The notes below the pieces were generated by a model. That model ran no database searches. It was not told where the DNA came from and saw only the letters and a list, made by a program, of their open reading frames with translations. A program made the position numbers and the translations under genes. Shown here piece by piece: positions 8,649 through 16,569 of a DNA stretch of 39,906 bases. Origin of the DNA: Candidatus Babeliales bacterium (GTDB lineage Bacteria > Babelota > Babeliae > Babelales > JACPOV01); contig JBBDJI010000006.1 in NCBI GenBank assembly GCA_040879965.1, positions 1 to 39,906 of the forward strand, written 5' to 3'. Every line of letters begins with the position of its first letter. The stretch's first letter is position 1.

Positions 8649-9785
8649 CTATAAACATAATGATTTATAGAGTTCAATATGTTGTTGAATCATAGTGGTT
8701 GAATCATAACTTGATAAATTATCTGAAAAATTTTTACATTTTAAATAGAGCTTATTTTCAAGGCTAATAGTAAGCATACCTTGCGCAAAAGCAGGAATAT
8801 TTTTGGGCTTAAAGAGTAAGCCGTTTTCGCCATGAAATATAATATCATGAATGCCACCAGTATCATATGCAATAACGGGCACTTTTAATAAGCGGGCTTC
8901 AATAACGGCACATGGCAAACCTTCCCATAATGAAGTTAATACGAGGCTATGCCATTGCTGCAGGTAAAAATTAATATTATGTTGCCATCCAAGTAATGTA
9001 ATATAAGAAGACATATTATGTTTTTCAATCCATTTCTCAAGATGAGGGCGCAGTTCTCCATCTCCAATTACTTCAAGCCGAATATGAGGGTTTTGTTGGT
9101 GGCATTGCATAAAAGCATTGAAAAGATCGAATAAATTTTTTTGCTTTTTAAAACAAGCGATTGTCCCAAATATAAAGTTGGTATTATTTTTTACTAGTTT
9201 TTGCGATAAAATAAATTCTTTTTTGTTGACTGCGGCACGTATAATTGAATGTTTTTGTATAAATTTTGGTATTAAACAAATACCTTTTTTTACATCAAAT
9301 GATGATACGCAAATATAATGAGTAGTAATAAAACTGGTTATCCATTCCAATACAAAATTAATTAACCAACCTATGTTTGTTTGGTAGGGATGAAATCCAA
9401 AGCCATGTACTGTATGAATTTTAATTTTTATTCCACAAAAAAAAGCAGCCCATCTACCAAATAGTCCTGCTTTTGTGCTATGTGTATGTATAATTAGCTG
9501 TGGATATTTTTTTTTTAATTTTTGTATATAAAAAATAAGTTGAAAAAAACTTTTTACTTCTGAGAATAAAGAATAAAAAGTTACTTCACGTTTGAAATTC
9601 TCTAACAAAAATGCATTTGGTGTTTTTTGAATTTCCTTAGTAAGTAATCCTTCTTTTCCAGATATTATAAGTCCAACGTGTCCTGATTGCTGTATTCCTT
9701 TCAATAAAGAAAGACAAACTTTTTGAGCACCACCAAGTTCTAGCTTAGTGATAATATAAAGAACCTGAATCTCCCTTTTTTTCAT
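8649..9785 (-). CDS. Glycosyltransferase family 4
   Basis: This 378-residue GT-B glycosyltransferase begins with YIITKLELGGAQKVCLSLL, the donor-half N-terminal motif with GGA. HTVHGFGFHP lies near residue 125. The C-terminal nucleotide-sugar domain starts near FIFGTIACFKKQKN (about 204). The E-x7-E signature is in LWEGLPCAVIEARL (about 293-306), followed by TGGIHDII and GENGLLF. The start is the ATG at 9785, after GGAG in AAAGGAGAATATAACAATAT. It is the next gene after the ATP synthase c gene, 18 bases downstream, so it probably shares that transcript. The sugar specificity is unknown. Confidence 0.88.
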   Translation of the reverse strand: MKKREIQVLYIITKLELGGAQKVCLSLLKGIQQSGHVGLIISGKEGLLTKEIQKTPNAFLLENFKREVTFYSLFSEVKSFFQLIFYIQKLKKKYPQLIIHTHSTKAGLFGRWAAFFCGIKIKIHTVHGFGFHPYQTNIGWLINFVLEWITSFITTHYICVSSFDVKKGICLIPKFIQKHSIIRAAVNKKEFILSQKLVKNNTNFIFGTIACFKKQKNLFDLFNAFMQCHQQNPHIRLEVIGDGELRPHLEKWIEKHNMSSYITLLGWQHNINFYLQQWHSLVLTSLWEGLPCAVIEARLLKVPVIAYDTGGIHDIIFHGENGLLFKPKNIPAFAQGMLTISLENKLYLKCKNFSDNLSSYDSTTMIQQHIELYKSLCL

Positions 9786-9803
9786 ATATTGTTATATTCT
9801 CCT

Positions 9804-10757
9804 TTATTTTAATAAGAGAATAGCAAACGATATTAATAAAGCATAAATCGCTGCCGCGTCAATTAAGCCTTGTCCAAATAAACTTGTTTGCGATAATACT
9901 GAGTACTGCTGCGGTGTGTAAGTAATTTGCACACAAGTACTTGATGCTGTTTTACTTGAGCTTAAACTAGGCATCAGTGTACTTATACCAATACAAATGG
10001 CTGCAGCAAATACTTTAACAACAGTTAACATATTTTCAGCAGGACCACCAGCGGTAATTGCAATCATTAATGAGATTAAAAATGCAAATATTAACGGCGT
10101 TTCAATAATTGCTTCACTCATAAAAACAAATGGTAAAAGTTGCCCATATGCTTTTCGATTTACACTGGCGCTTTTACACGCTTGTTGGGCAAATCGCGCA
10201 AGCCCAAGTGCCGGGCCGATAGATCCAATACCAATTGCTAAGCCACTTGCACATAAAGAGAAAGCATGGGTGAGGCTTTCTAACGAAGAAAATTGTAATT
10301 TAATAAACATACCAATCAGAAAACCAAATATAATAGCGGTCTGAATAATTGATTGTGTAATAAGCATAAGATTTAAAATACGTTGGCTAAAAAAAGGTTG
10401 ACGAGCTATGGAAAGACAAGCTTCTTTTACGGGAAAAGATGAGGCAATGCCAACAATTAAAGCAGGTATTCCTACGGCAAAAGCGATGCCTACTTGGCCA
10501 ATAACAATTGGTAACGTTATATTTTTTGTAGTAAATACTAAAAAAGTAATGATAAGTGCTAAAATTGCTGCGGTTTCAATTAACGCTAAACCAATAATTG
10601 ATGCACGAACTATTTCCCCTTTTGCACGAGGTTGAATATTTATTGCTTGTAATGCAGCAATGCTGGCTAATCCGCCGCCAATACCACTAGCAAGAGAACT
10701 TAAAGTAATAATAAATGTAATGCTGCCATAATGTAGTATTGATATTAAATCAAACAT
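9804..10757 (-). CDS. atpE: ATP synthase Fo subunit c, fused to four hairpins
   Basis: This 317-residue integral membrane protein is about four times the length of a normal subunit c (75-90 residues). It reads as four consecutive alpha-helical hairpins. Ion-site positions are E61 (LALIETAAI), Q139 (QSIIQTAII), E219 (EAIIETPLI) and D300 (QGLIDAAAI), spaced 78, 80 and 81 residues. The loops resemble the c-subunit RQP loop: IQPRAKGEI (41-49) in hairpin 1 and IARQPFFSQRI (117-127) in hairpin 2. Hairpin 2 therefore lacks the carboxylate, and hairpin 4 uses Asp. I do not see the Gln of Na+-type F-ring sites at the expected position, so protons are the likelier ion. It sits 2 bases after atpB. Known fused c subunits are mostly of V/A type (two or three hairpins); a four-hairpin version beside an F-type subunit a is unusual. 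Confidence 0.85.
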   Translation of the reverse strand: MFDLISILHYGSITFIITLSSLASGIGGGLASIAALQAINIQPRAKGEIVRASIIGLALIETAAILALIITFLVFTTKNITLPIVIGQVGIAFAVGIPALIVGIASSFPVKEACLSIARQPFFSQRILNLMLITQSIIQTAIIFGFLIGMFIKLQFSSLESLTHAFSLCASGLAIGIGSIGPALGLARFAQQACKSASVNRKAYGQLLPFVFMSEAIIETPLIFAFLISLMIAITAGGPAENMLTVVKVFAAAICIGISTLMPSLSSSKTASSTCVQITYTPQQYSVLSQTSLFGQGLIDAAAIYALLISFAILLLK

Positions 10758-10759
10758 AT

Positions 10760-11497
10760 TTATGTTGCTCCCGCTGGTTCATCTTTTTGTAATGCGAGGC
10801 TAAGGTAAGTTAATGTAAGCATTGCAAAAACGAATGCCTGAATTAAGCCTTCAAAAACGCCAAAAAAGAGAAGAATGATAAAATTGAGGCCGGTGAGTAA
10901 TCCAATAAGTTCTAATAAAAGAGAACCCGCAATTAACCCTTTATATAATTCCATAATGATTGCGCCACCAAAAATATTACCAAATAAACGGAAAGAAATA
11001 GAGATTATTTTAGAAAAATGTCCAATTAAATTAACCGGAAACATAATAAAAAATGGTTCTAAAAATTCCTGTATATATACTCGAAAGCCATTTGCTTTAA
11101 TTCCTTGATATTCTTTATAGAAAAATGCAATTAACCCAAAAGCCAAAGCAGTATTAATATCTTGGGTAGGTTCTGTTGTCCATGGAATAACTGATATACA
11201 ATTGCAAAATAAGATAAATAGAAATAAGGAAAAAACGAGCAAGAAGTGATTATAAGCAAAAAAACCAAGAGTTTGAGTTACTAAGTCCATGAAAGAATTA
11301 ATGACGGAAGTAATTAAGTAATAAAGGACACTTTGTTTTTTATTAAGATATAACCGACATACTATTAATAAAATAGTAAGTAGGCCAATAATAAACCATG
11401 TGTTTAAAATAGTAACTAGATTAAATTTTAAAAATGTATAATCAAGTCCAAGCCAAGCAAATGGATTCCATTGTTCTAAAACTTCAAGTTCTGTCAT
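10760..11497 (-). CDS. atpB: ATP synthase Fo subunit a
   Basis: This 245-residue membrane protein forms the ion half-channels against the c-ring. The essential arginine is R170 in SFRLFGNIFGG. The upstream family motif EPTQDINTALAF lies at about 109-120, and the last helices read LNFIILLFFGVFEGLIQAFVFAMLT. Five to six membrane helices are visible. The start overlaps the AtpI-like gene by 14 bases, and subunit c follows after 2 bases, giving the usual I-a-c order. Subunits b, delta, alpha, gamma, beta and epsilon are not in this window, so the F1 genes must lie elsewhere. Confidence 0.94.
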   Translation of the reverse strand: MTELEVLEQWNPFAWLGLDYTFLKFNLVTILNTWFIIGLLTILLIVCRLYLNKKQSVLYYLITSVINSFMDLVTQTLGFFAYNHFLLVFSLFLFILFCNCISVIPWTTEPTQDINTALAFGLIAFFYKEYQGIKANGFRVYIQEFLEPFFIMFPVNLIGHFSKIISISFRLFGNIFGGAIIMELYKGLIAGSLLLELIGLLTGLNFIILLFFGVFEGLIQAFVFAMLTLTYLSLALQKDEPAGAT

Positions 11498-11768
11498 AGT
11501 AATTCTTACGCGTTAAAATAGTACACCAATAACTAATTAAAAAAGGTACTATAACGAGTATAGAATGTATAGATGAGAGACGCAAGATATAGCCGAAAAT
11601 ACATGCTAAAAAAATAATGCGTGCCATGCCAATTATTGTAAGCGATATTTGTGATGGTGATGCTGCTTTAAAAAAGAAATGGGTTTTCATTTGAATCAAT
11701 GAAAACCCATAAATAATACCAAGTAAACAACCAATGCCTATTGAAAATAATGAAGAAATTAAAGGCAT
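11484..11768 (-). CDS. AtpI/AtpR-like small membrane protein of the ATP synthase operon
   Basis: This 94-residue protein has three to four hydrophobic segments and no signal peptide. Its position directly before subunits a and c, with a 14-base overlap into atpB, is that of AtpI (c-ring assembly factor) in F-type operons or AtpR in N-ATPase operons. Basic residues in the third helix region and at the C-terminus (ARIIFLACIFGYILRL, LTRKNYYDR) are compatible with either. Sequence similarity alone is too weak for a firm name; the assignment rests mostly on size, topology and position. It begins 5 bases after the FolC-like gene. Confidence 0.6.
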   Translation of the reverse strand: MPLISSLFSIGIGCLLGIIYGFSLIQMKTHFFFKAASPSQISLTIIGMARIIFLACIFGYILRLSSIHSILVIVPFLISYWCTILTRKNYYDRT

Positions 11769-11773
11769 AGTGG

Positions 11774-13192
11774 TTATAGCTTTTTCATTCCTTTATAATG
11801 CCAATAGTCTGCAATGATTGACTGTGACCCCGTAATAACTACTAGGCCATGTCGTTCATCAACCGATTGTTTAGCTGCCTCAAAGGCTTCTTGGAAATTT
11901 TGCGCTGAACGAGCTTTTATTTTTAAGCTTTTTACATCATTAGTAATTTGTTCAACATCCCAAGATTGCTCCCTAATTCCTGCAACTGAACGAGAAATCG
12001 GACAGAATATAATATTGGCAGAATTCTTTTTAGCAAAATAACGTAAAAGTTTTAAAAATTCTTCTGCATTCATCAAATTTTTATCACAACCAAAAATGAA
12101 AGTTAATCCTTTTAATGGTTTTTGATAGTGCATTAAGCGAATACCGAGTAGTAAATTTTTGAGTGCATCAATATTACGTGCGTTATCAAGAAGAATAGTT
12201 GGTTTTTCTTTGTCGAGTATTTGGAAATGTGCTGGCAATGAAGTTGCTGTTTCTTTCCAAAATTGCTCTAATGTTTTTTTAGGATTAAGTTCTGCTTGAC
12301 GTTTTGCTTCTAATGTTGGACGACCACGTTGTCCTTTTTGTTTTGCAAGCAAGCTATTTTCTACTGAATCCATTTGTTGTCGATAAAAACTTTCAATATA
12401 AATTTGGCAAATACGTTCTGCTAAAGCAGCGCATCGACCATGAAGTTGTTCAAAGGGATAGTTTAAAGCAGCTAATTTACGAATAGGCATAGCCCATGTA
12501 CCACCATGGCGTTTAGTTTCATCAAGCATTAATTGAAGATTTGCTTTGCTTTGATCAGCAGAAACAACATGCGTTTCTGATTTAACATGTACCAAAACAT
12601 CTTTAATTATTTTATCGAGCGGTTGTGTTGGCATTGCTAATGAATCATCAGTTACTCGAGTAATAGCAAGAACCTTAAGATTACAAATAGTGAAAGGATC
12701 AAGAGCTCCATCACGTAATTCTAAAAGTGCAACATCAACATTATTTTGTTTAAAGTACATAAGAGCCATTACAGTAAGGATATCTTGCGTACTTGCTTTG
12801 ATTCCTTCTGCTTGAGCAATATTAATCAATTCGTTTGCAAGTTCAGTAAAAACTTTATTTGCAATTGATTCATGATTAATAGCAAATTGCTCATTATAAG
12901 TTAGAATATGCGGGGAATAAAAAGTTCCCACGCTTAGTCCTTCAGAACGTAGTAAAGTAGCAGCAAAGTTAATAGTTAATCCTTTGCCATTTGTTCCAGC
13001 TATTGCAACAGCGTTGATATTTTTAGATGGATTCCCCAATGCTTTATCAAGTTTTTTTACATGGGTTAAGTTTTTATCAGGTGATGTTGACCAATGTGAA
13101 TCCAAATATTCAACTACTTCGTTATAACTTCGTTGCGCGCCAGGAACAACTACTTTTGATTGAGAAGTAGTTTTTCTCGTAGCATTGATCAT
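11774..13192 (-). CDS. FolC-like Mur ligase superfamily protein with degenerate motifs
   Basis: This 472-residue protein has the folylpolyglutamate/dihydrofolate synthase layout. There is a P-loop AIAGTNGKGLT near residue 70, where FolC has GTNGKGS, and then YSPHILTYNEQFAI. A late ILLDNARN (about 330) stands where FolC has the D-x-AHNP motif. The usual EVGLGGRLDATN is replaced by LELRDGALDPFT, and the GLDH segment is lost. A lysine- and arginine-rich insert around 280-305 is not typical. It could be a divergent FolC or a Mur-ligase-like protein with another substrate. The start is the ATG at 13192 with GGAG 6 bases upstream; an in-frame GTG at 13204 overlaps that Shine-Dalgarno. It heads the atp gene run. 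Confidence 0.65.
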   Translation of the reverse strand: MINATRKTTSQSKVVVPGAQRSYNEVVEYLDSHWSTSPDKNLTHVKKLDKALGNPSKNINAVAIAGTNGKGLTINFAATLLRSEGLSVGTFYSPHILTYNEQFAINHESIANKVFTELANELINIAQAEGIKASTQDILTVMALMYFKQNNVDVALLELRDGALDPFTICNLKVLAITRVTDDSLAMPTQPLDKIIKDVLVHVKSETHVVSADQSKANLQLMLDETKRHGGTWAMPIRKLAALNYPFEQLHGRCAALAERICQIYIESFYRQQMDSVENSLLAKQKGQRGRPTLEAKRQAELNPKKTLEQFWKETATSLPAHFQILDKEKPTILLDNARNIDALKNLLLGIRLMHYQKPLKGLTFIFGCDKNLMNAEEFLKLLRYFAKKNSANIIFCPISRSVAGIREQSWDVEQITNDVKSLKIKARSAQNFQEAFEAAKQSVDERHGLVVITGSQSIIADYWHYKGMKKL

Positions 13193-13281
13193 GATTTTCT
13201 CCACTCACATATTGATATTAGTTTTCAACCTCTTTCTAGACCTCCATTAAGTCTATCAAGAATCATTTTATTTTTAGATTC

Positions 13282-13310
13282 GTGACACATATTTTATGTT
13301 ATAGTATATT
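13282..13310 (+). promoter_or_regulatory. Sigma-70-type promoter for tsaC
   Basis: GTGACA (13282-13287) and TATATT (13305-13310) are separated by 17 bases; each matches the consensus at five of six positions. Transcription would start near 13317, leaving a very short leader before the ATG at 13334. This assignment is by eye. Confidence 0.55.
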
Positions 13311-13333
13311 TTAAAAATGTCAAACTATGAATT

Positions 13334-14002
13334 ATGAATCAAAAAGTTAAAGTTATTATTTACAAAAGATTAAAAATGATTTGTGAGCGTTTAGATTGGA
13401 ACAATAAAGATGATATTATCCGACTAGCACAATTATTACAACAAGGAAAGGTTGCGATAGGTACGTCTGATACGGTGATTGGGTTGTTGGCGCTATGCAG
13501 CAAAGAAGGGTTTGAAAAACTCAACAAAATTAAAGGAAGGTCAGAAAAGCCTTATCTTGTTCTAATTCCATCAATTGACTATGTGAAAAAGTTTTCATAT
13601 AGAATTGAGAATAATCTGACAACTTTAATGCAAAATGCATGGCCAGGCCCGTTGACGTTAATATTAAAAGCACAAGAAATATTACCGTCATTTATGAAGT
13701 CAAAAAATAATACAATTGCGTTAAGAATTCCTGATCATCAAGGATTGCAAAAGTTGTTAAGTATTGTTGGTCCTTTATTTTCAACGAGCGCTAATAAAAC
13801 TACTAAGCCGGTACCAATTACTTTAGATCAAATAGATCCGGAGATATTAAGTGCGGTTAATGTAATTATTTCTGATCACCAACCACCAAAGGCTTTACCT
13901 TCTACTATTCTTGATTGTTCAGATGAAGATATTAGGATAATTCGTGAAGGAGCTTATTCAATTAAAGATTTAAAAACGATACTAGGCAATGATTTAAAGT
14001 AA
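13334..14002 (+). CDS. tsaC: Threonylcarbamoyl-AMP synthase (YrdC/Sua5 family)
   Basis: This 222-residue enzyme makes threonylcarbamoyl-AMP from threonine, bicarbonate and ATP for the universal tRNA t6A37 modification. YrdC-domain motifs are in order: GTSDTVIGLLA (about 43-53), KIKGRSEKPYLVLIP (about 68-82), WPGPLTLIL (about 104-112), IALRIPDH (about 129-136) and FSTSANKTTKP. The family usually has PTDTVYG; here it is GTSDTVIG. There is no C-terminal Sua5 domain. Neither the ATG at 13334 nor the in-frame ATG at 13376 has a clear Shine-Dalgarno; the promoter just upstream allows the first. A weak hairpin (TAAACCA/TGGTTTA) follows the stop. Confidence 0.92.
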   Translation: MNQKVKVIIYKRLKMICERLDWNNKDDIIRLAQLLQQGKVAIGTSDTVIGLLALCSKEGFEKLNKIKGRSEKPYLVLIPSIDYVKKFSYRIENNLTTLMQNAWPGPLTLILKAQEILPSFMKSKNNTIALRIPDHQGLQKLLSIVGPLFSTSANKTTKPVPITLDQIDPEILSAVNVIISDHQPPKALPSTILDCSDEDIRIIREGAYSIKDLKTILGNDLK

Positions 14003-14121
14003 ACCAACTTTTAATTCGTGGTGGTTTATATCAATGATTTTTTAAACGGACACCTATTCAATCCTCAGCTTTAAAAAATTATTGGCATAATAAATTTAAA
14101 TTTTTATATTTTCATCTTAAT

Positions 14122-14559
14122 TTATCGTGATGGCTTAGAAACTATACGACCAAGGCCGTGTGAATCTTTTTTTTCTAGATACCATCCATCTGGATTTTGA
14201 TTAATATAAAGTGTATTATTACCACATCGATTAATATAACCACCCTCCCATCCACCTGTTGTTTTTAGGTCTTTAAATTGTATCCACTTTTTATCACCAG
14301 ACTTACGTACTTCAATATGTACAAGACAATCAGCAGCTTTTCCTTTTATTATATTGAAATTTGAGATATTTTTTTGTGTTTTCCAATAACCGATATTTTT
14401 ACCGAATAATTTTACACCAAAAAAAACACGTACGTCTATAGAAGGTCTATTATAGGAGGGTCCTATTTGATTATAAAAAGTTTGTTCCCAAGCAAATATT
14501 TGACTTCCGCTTATTAATAGCAAGATCATGCCGAAAACAAAAAATTTTTTAAATTTCAT
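14122..14559 (-). CDS. Small secreted protein, unknown
   Basis: This 145-residue protein is of no family I recognise. Residues 1-23 form a signal peptide ending in SQIFA, with cleavage expected before WEQTF. The mature part is about 120 residues, rich in Gly, Lys and aromatics, with two cysteines that could pair (in KAADCLV and NRCGN). The segment IGYWKTQKNISNFNI and the C-terminal YLEKKDSHGLGR suggest a small beta-rich domain. It is convergent with tsaC and divergent from the pilin gene. There are no transmembrane segments after the signal. A periplasmic or exported location is inferred; the function is unknown. Confidence 0.65.
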   Translation of the reverse strand: MKFKKFFVFGMILLLISGSQIFAWEQTFYNQIGPSYNRPSIDVRVFFGVKLFGKNIGYWKTQKNISNFNIIKGKAADCLVHIEVRKSGDKKWIQFKDLKTTGGWEGGYINRCGNNTLYINQNPDGWYLEKKDSHGLGRIVSKPSR

Positions 14560-14837
14560 ATTTAACCCTATATTTTAATAAATAAAACAACTTTCATTTC
14601 TAATTGTAAAATATTTAAGGCGAAAAAAGCAATATTGTAGGGGATTTCAGGTAAAAAAAGGAAAAATTTTGGAAAATGACTGTATGATAAGAAAATATGG
14701 GTGGCTTAGAAGCACAAAAAGGCTAAGGGGCTGATCAAAAAAATAGAGAATGTAAGTCAGAATCATTATCCTTATTCTTGCATTAAACAACAAAAATATG
14801 ATTAAGTAAAATAAAAATCAAATTGGAGAAAAAAAGG

Positions 14838-15320
14838 ATGAAGCGGTATCAATCTGGTTTTACATTAATTGAATTGATGATTGTGGTAGCTATTATAGCC
14901 TTTTTATCTATGATTTCCATTCCAAGTTTTATGCGATTTTTGGCTAAAGCAAAGCGTGCTGAGGCATATATGAATTTAGGTTCATTATATGTTGCACAAA
15001 AAGCATACTGGGCAGAACATGGCAAATATACGAATGTATTGAGTGGTGCTGATGGCGCGGGATGGAAGCCAGAGGGTTATTCAGGCGGTGGCTCGGGTGA
15101 GCGATTTTATTATACCTATGGATTTAATAATGGCCAAGAAGGCCAAGGTTATTTTACTGGCAAATTAAATGCACCAGCATCTGATCTTTTGCAAACCAAT
15201 GCGGATCAAAATAGTTTTATTGCAGCAGCTGCGGGAGATATTGATGGCGATGGCCAGACTGATGTGCTTACGGTAAATGAACATAATGATATTAAAATTT
15301 TGCAAGATGATTTGGCGTAA
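14838..15320 (+). CDS. Type IV pilin / type II secretion pseudopilin-like protein
   Basis: This 160-residue protein has a class III (prepilin) signal MKRYQSG/FTLIELMIVV: a short basic leader, G7 before the cleavage site, F8 at +1 and E12 at +5. A 20-residue hydrophobic helix follows. The C-terminal globular part contains YVAQKAYWAEHGKYT, common in GspG/PilE-like proteins, and a calcium-loop-like DIDGDGQTDV near residues 140-149. The start is the ATG at 14838 with GGAG upstream; a TTG at 14823 is in frame but covers the Shine-Dalgarno. It would be processed by the prepilin peptidase at 16570-17328. The next gene overlaps its end by 14 bases. Confidence 0.9.
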   Translation: MKRYQSGFTLIELMIVVAIIAFLSMISIPSFMRFLAKAKRAEAYMNLGSLYVAQKAYWAEHGKYTNVLSGADGAGWKPEGYSGGGSGERFYYTYGFNNGQEGQGYFTGKLNAPASDLLQTNADQNSFIAAAAGDIDGDGQTDVLTVNEHNDIKILQDDLA

Positions 15321-15864
15321 GCAATGGGTTAGGGGATCTTTAATTTTATGTTGTTTAAGTATTTCAATTTTTTGCAAAATATATCTATTAAAGCATAAGC
15401 AAAATCATTGTATCAATAAACACTTTTCTCATTTGCCAGTTTTATGGTATTTAACATTCAAAAATATTGTAGCGGATTATTATTGGTTGCAAATGCTCTG
15501 TGATGATAATTTAGAATGTAATAGTTGTTATGCATACTCTGATTTTGTTACCGATTTAGATCTTCATTTTAATATAGTGTATCGTTACGCCAGTATTTTT
15601 TTAACCAATAAGTCGATTAACGCTGATTATACAGTTTCATTATTAGAGAAAAGCTTGCAATCACCTATTAATAAAGTTGATTGGAGAATTTATTTTTATC
15701 TAGCGTATAATCATTATTTTTTTAATAAAAACCCAAAAAAAGCATTTGCTTATCTTAATCAAGTTAAGTTTCTATCAAGCCATAACGCTCAAGAAATACC
15801 TCAATTTTTATTTTCATGGCAAAATAAACTAAAAAAAGAATTTAAAAATTCTATTATTTTTTAG
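15307..15864 (+). CDS. Membrane-anchored TPR-like protein paired with the pilin
   Basis: This 185-residue protein has an N-terminal membrane helix (about residues 10-25, after MIWRKQWVRG). Helical segments then read VADYYWLQML, YSDFVTDLDLHFNIVYRYASIFL, ADYTVSLLEKSL and WRIYFYLAYNHYFFNKNPKKAFAYLNQ. The order ADY-W-L, then TDLDP-like, then YRF/YRY, LLEK-L and W-YL-N-FF matches TPR proteins that I recall next to pilin genes in deltaproteobacteria. The start at the ATG at 15307 overlaps the pilin stop by 14 bases and lacks a Shine-Dalgarno, suggesting translational coupling; ATG 15277 is an alternative. A role in pilus or pseudopilus assembly is inferred from position. Confidence 0.7.
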   Translation: MIWRKQWVRGSLILCCLSISIFCKIYLLKHKQNHCINKHFSHLPVLWYLTFKNIVADYYWLQMLCDDNLECNSCYAYSDFVTDLDLHFNIVYRYASIFLTNKSINADYTVSLLEKSLQSPINKVDWRIYFYLAYNHYFFNKNPKKAFAYLNQVKFLSSHNAQEIPQFLFSWQNKLKKEFKNSIIF

Positions 15865-16426
15865 GTTCATTGCTCGCGTGGTTGCATGGAAAGTCCTGAT
15901 TTTTTCGGTAATTGTTTTGTATTTGTTGGATAAGGACTAATAAGATTAATCCTGCTTTTACTGCTATTTTATCTTCATTAGAGATATTATTCAGATTTGG
16001 TTCAAAGAATGATTGCAAAGTTTCATCTTTTTCTCGAGGAAATTGTATTGTTGATTTTTGTTCTAAAAATTCAACTGATTGTAAAGCGGCTAGACGTCGC
16101 CAATTATTCCATAATATATCATTGTTTTTAGATTGGATTGCGTCAGTAAGCATTTTTTGATAATCATATTTTTGATTAATTTCTTTAAATGCATCAGCCA
16201 TAAGTTTTTGTGTATCCATATCAATATTTTCTTGTGTACTGAGTTCTTGATATGCACAAAGAATACTATTATTTGGAGGGAGATTTGGTATTTTTTTACT
16301 GCATTCTATACCATATTTACTATATGATTTAATGCGATTTTTAGATGTATTAGTTAATTTGATTTCTTCTATACCTAAAAGAGAAAAATTTATTAAAATA
16401 AGCGAATACATTATTATTTTTTTCAT
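15854..16426 (-). CDS. Secreted protein, unknown
   Basis: This 190-residue protein begins MKKIIMYSLILINFSLLG, a signal peptide. The mature part is helical and charged (Asn, Lys, Glu, Gln) with three scattered cysteines and no membrane helix after residue 20. A tail-region stretch, IAVKAGLILLVLIQQIQNNY (about 155-174), is hydrophobic enough to be an amphipathic or membrane-associated helix. I recognise no family. It is convergent with the TPR-like gene, overlapping it by 11 bases. The start ATG at 16426 is preceded by AAAGGATG, a reasonable Shine-Dalgarno. Confidence 0.65.
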   Translation of the reverse strand: MKKIIMYSLILINFSLLGIEEIKLTNTSKNRIKSYSKYGIECSKKIPNLPPNNSILCAYQELSTQENIDMDTQKLMADAFKEINQKYDYQKMLTDAIQSKNNDILWNNWRRLAALQSVEFLEQKSTIQFPREKDETLQSFFEPNLNNISNEDKIAVKAGLILLVLIQQIQNNYRKNQDFPCNHASNEPKK

Positions 16427-16569
16427 TTCATCCTTTTATGAATAATGAAGGTTTATAATACAATTCATAATCTATTTAAACATCACATGCAATTCTGAAA
16501 ATATCAATAGTTTGTTTATTATTATTTGATAAATAATAAGGCAATAAAAAAATATTTTGATTAGATTTA

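Noticed and set aside
9997-10344. 115-codon plus-strand frame across subunit c
   Set aside because: It is a shadow of the four-hairpin c-subunit gene; composition reflects the complement of hydrophobic codons.
14560-14837. Possible small RNA or sigma-54 promoter upstream of the pilin
   Set aside because: No -24/-12 pair with correct spacing and no recognisable RNA fold were found on reading both strands.
16519-16539. Perfect 9-bp AT-only hairpin downstream of the prepilin peptidase
   Set aside because: It consists only of A and T in a very AT-rich gap and has no U-run, so it is not a convincing terminator.
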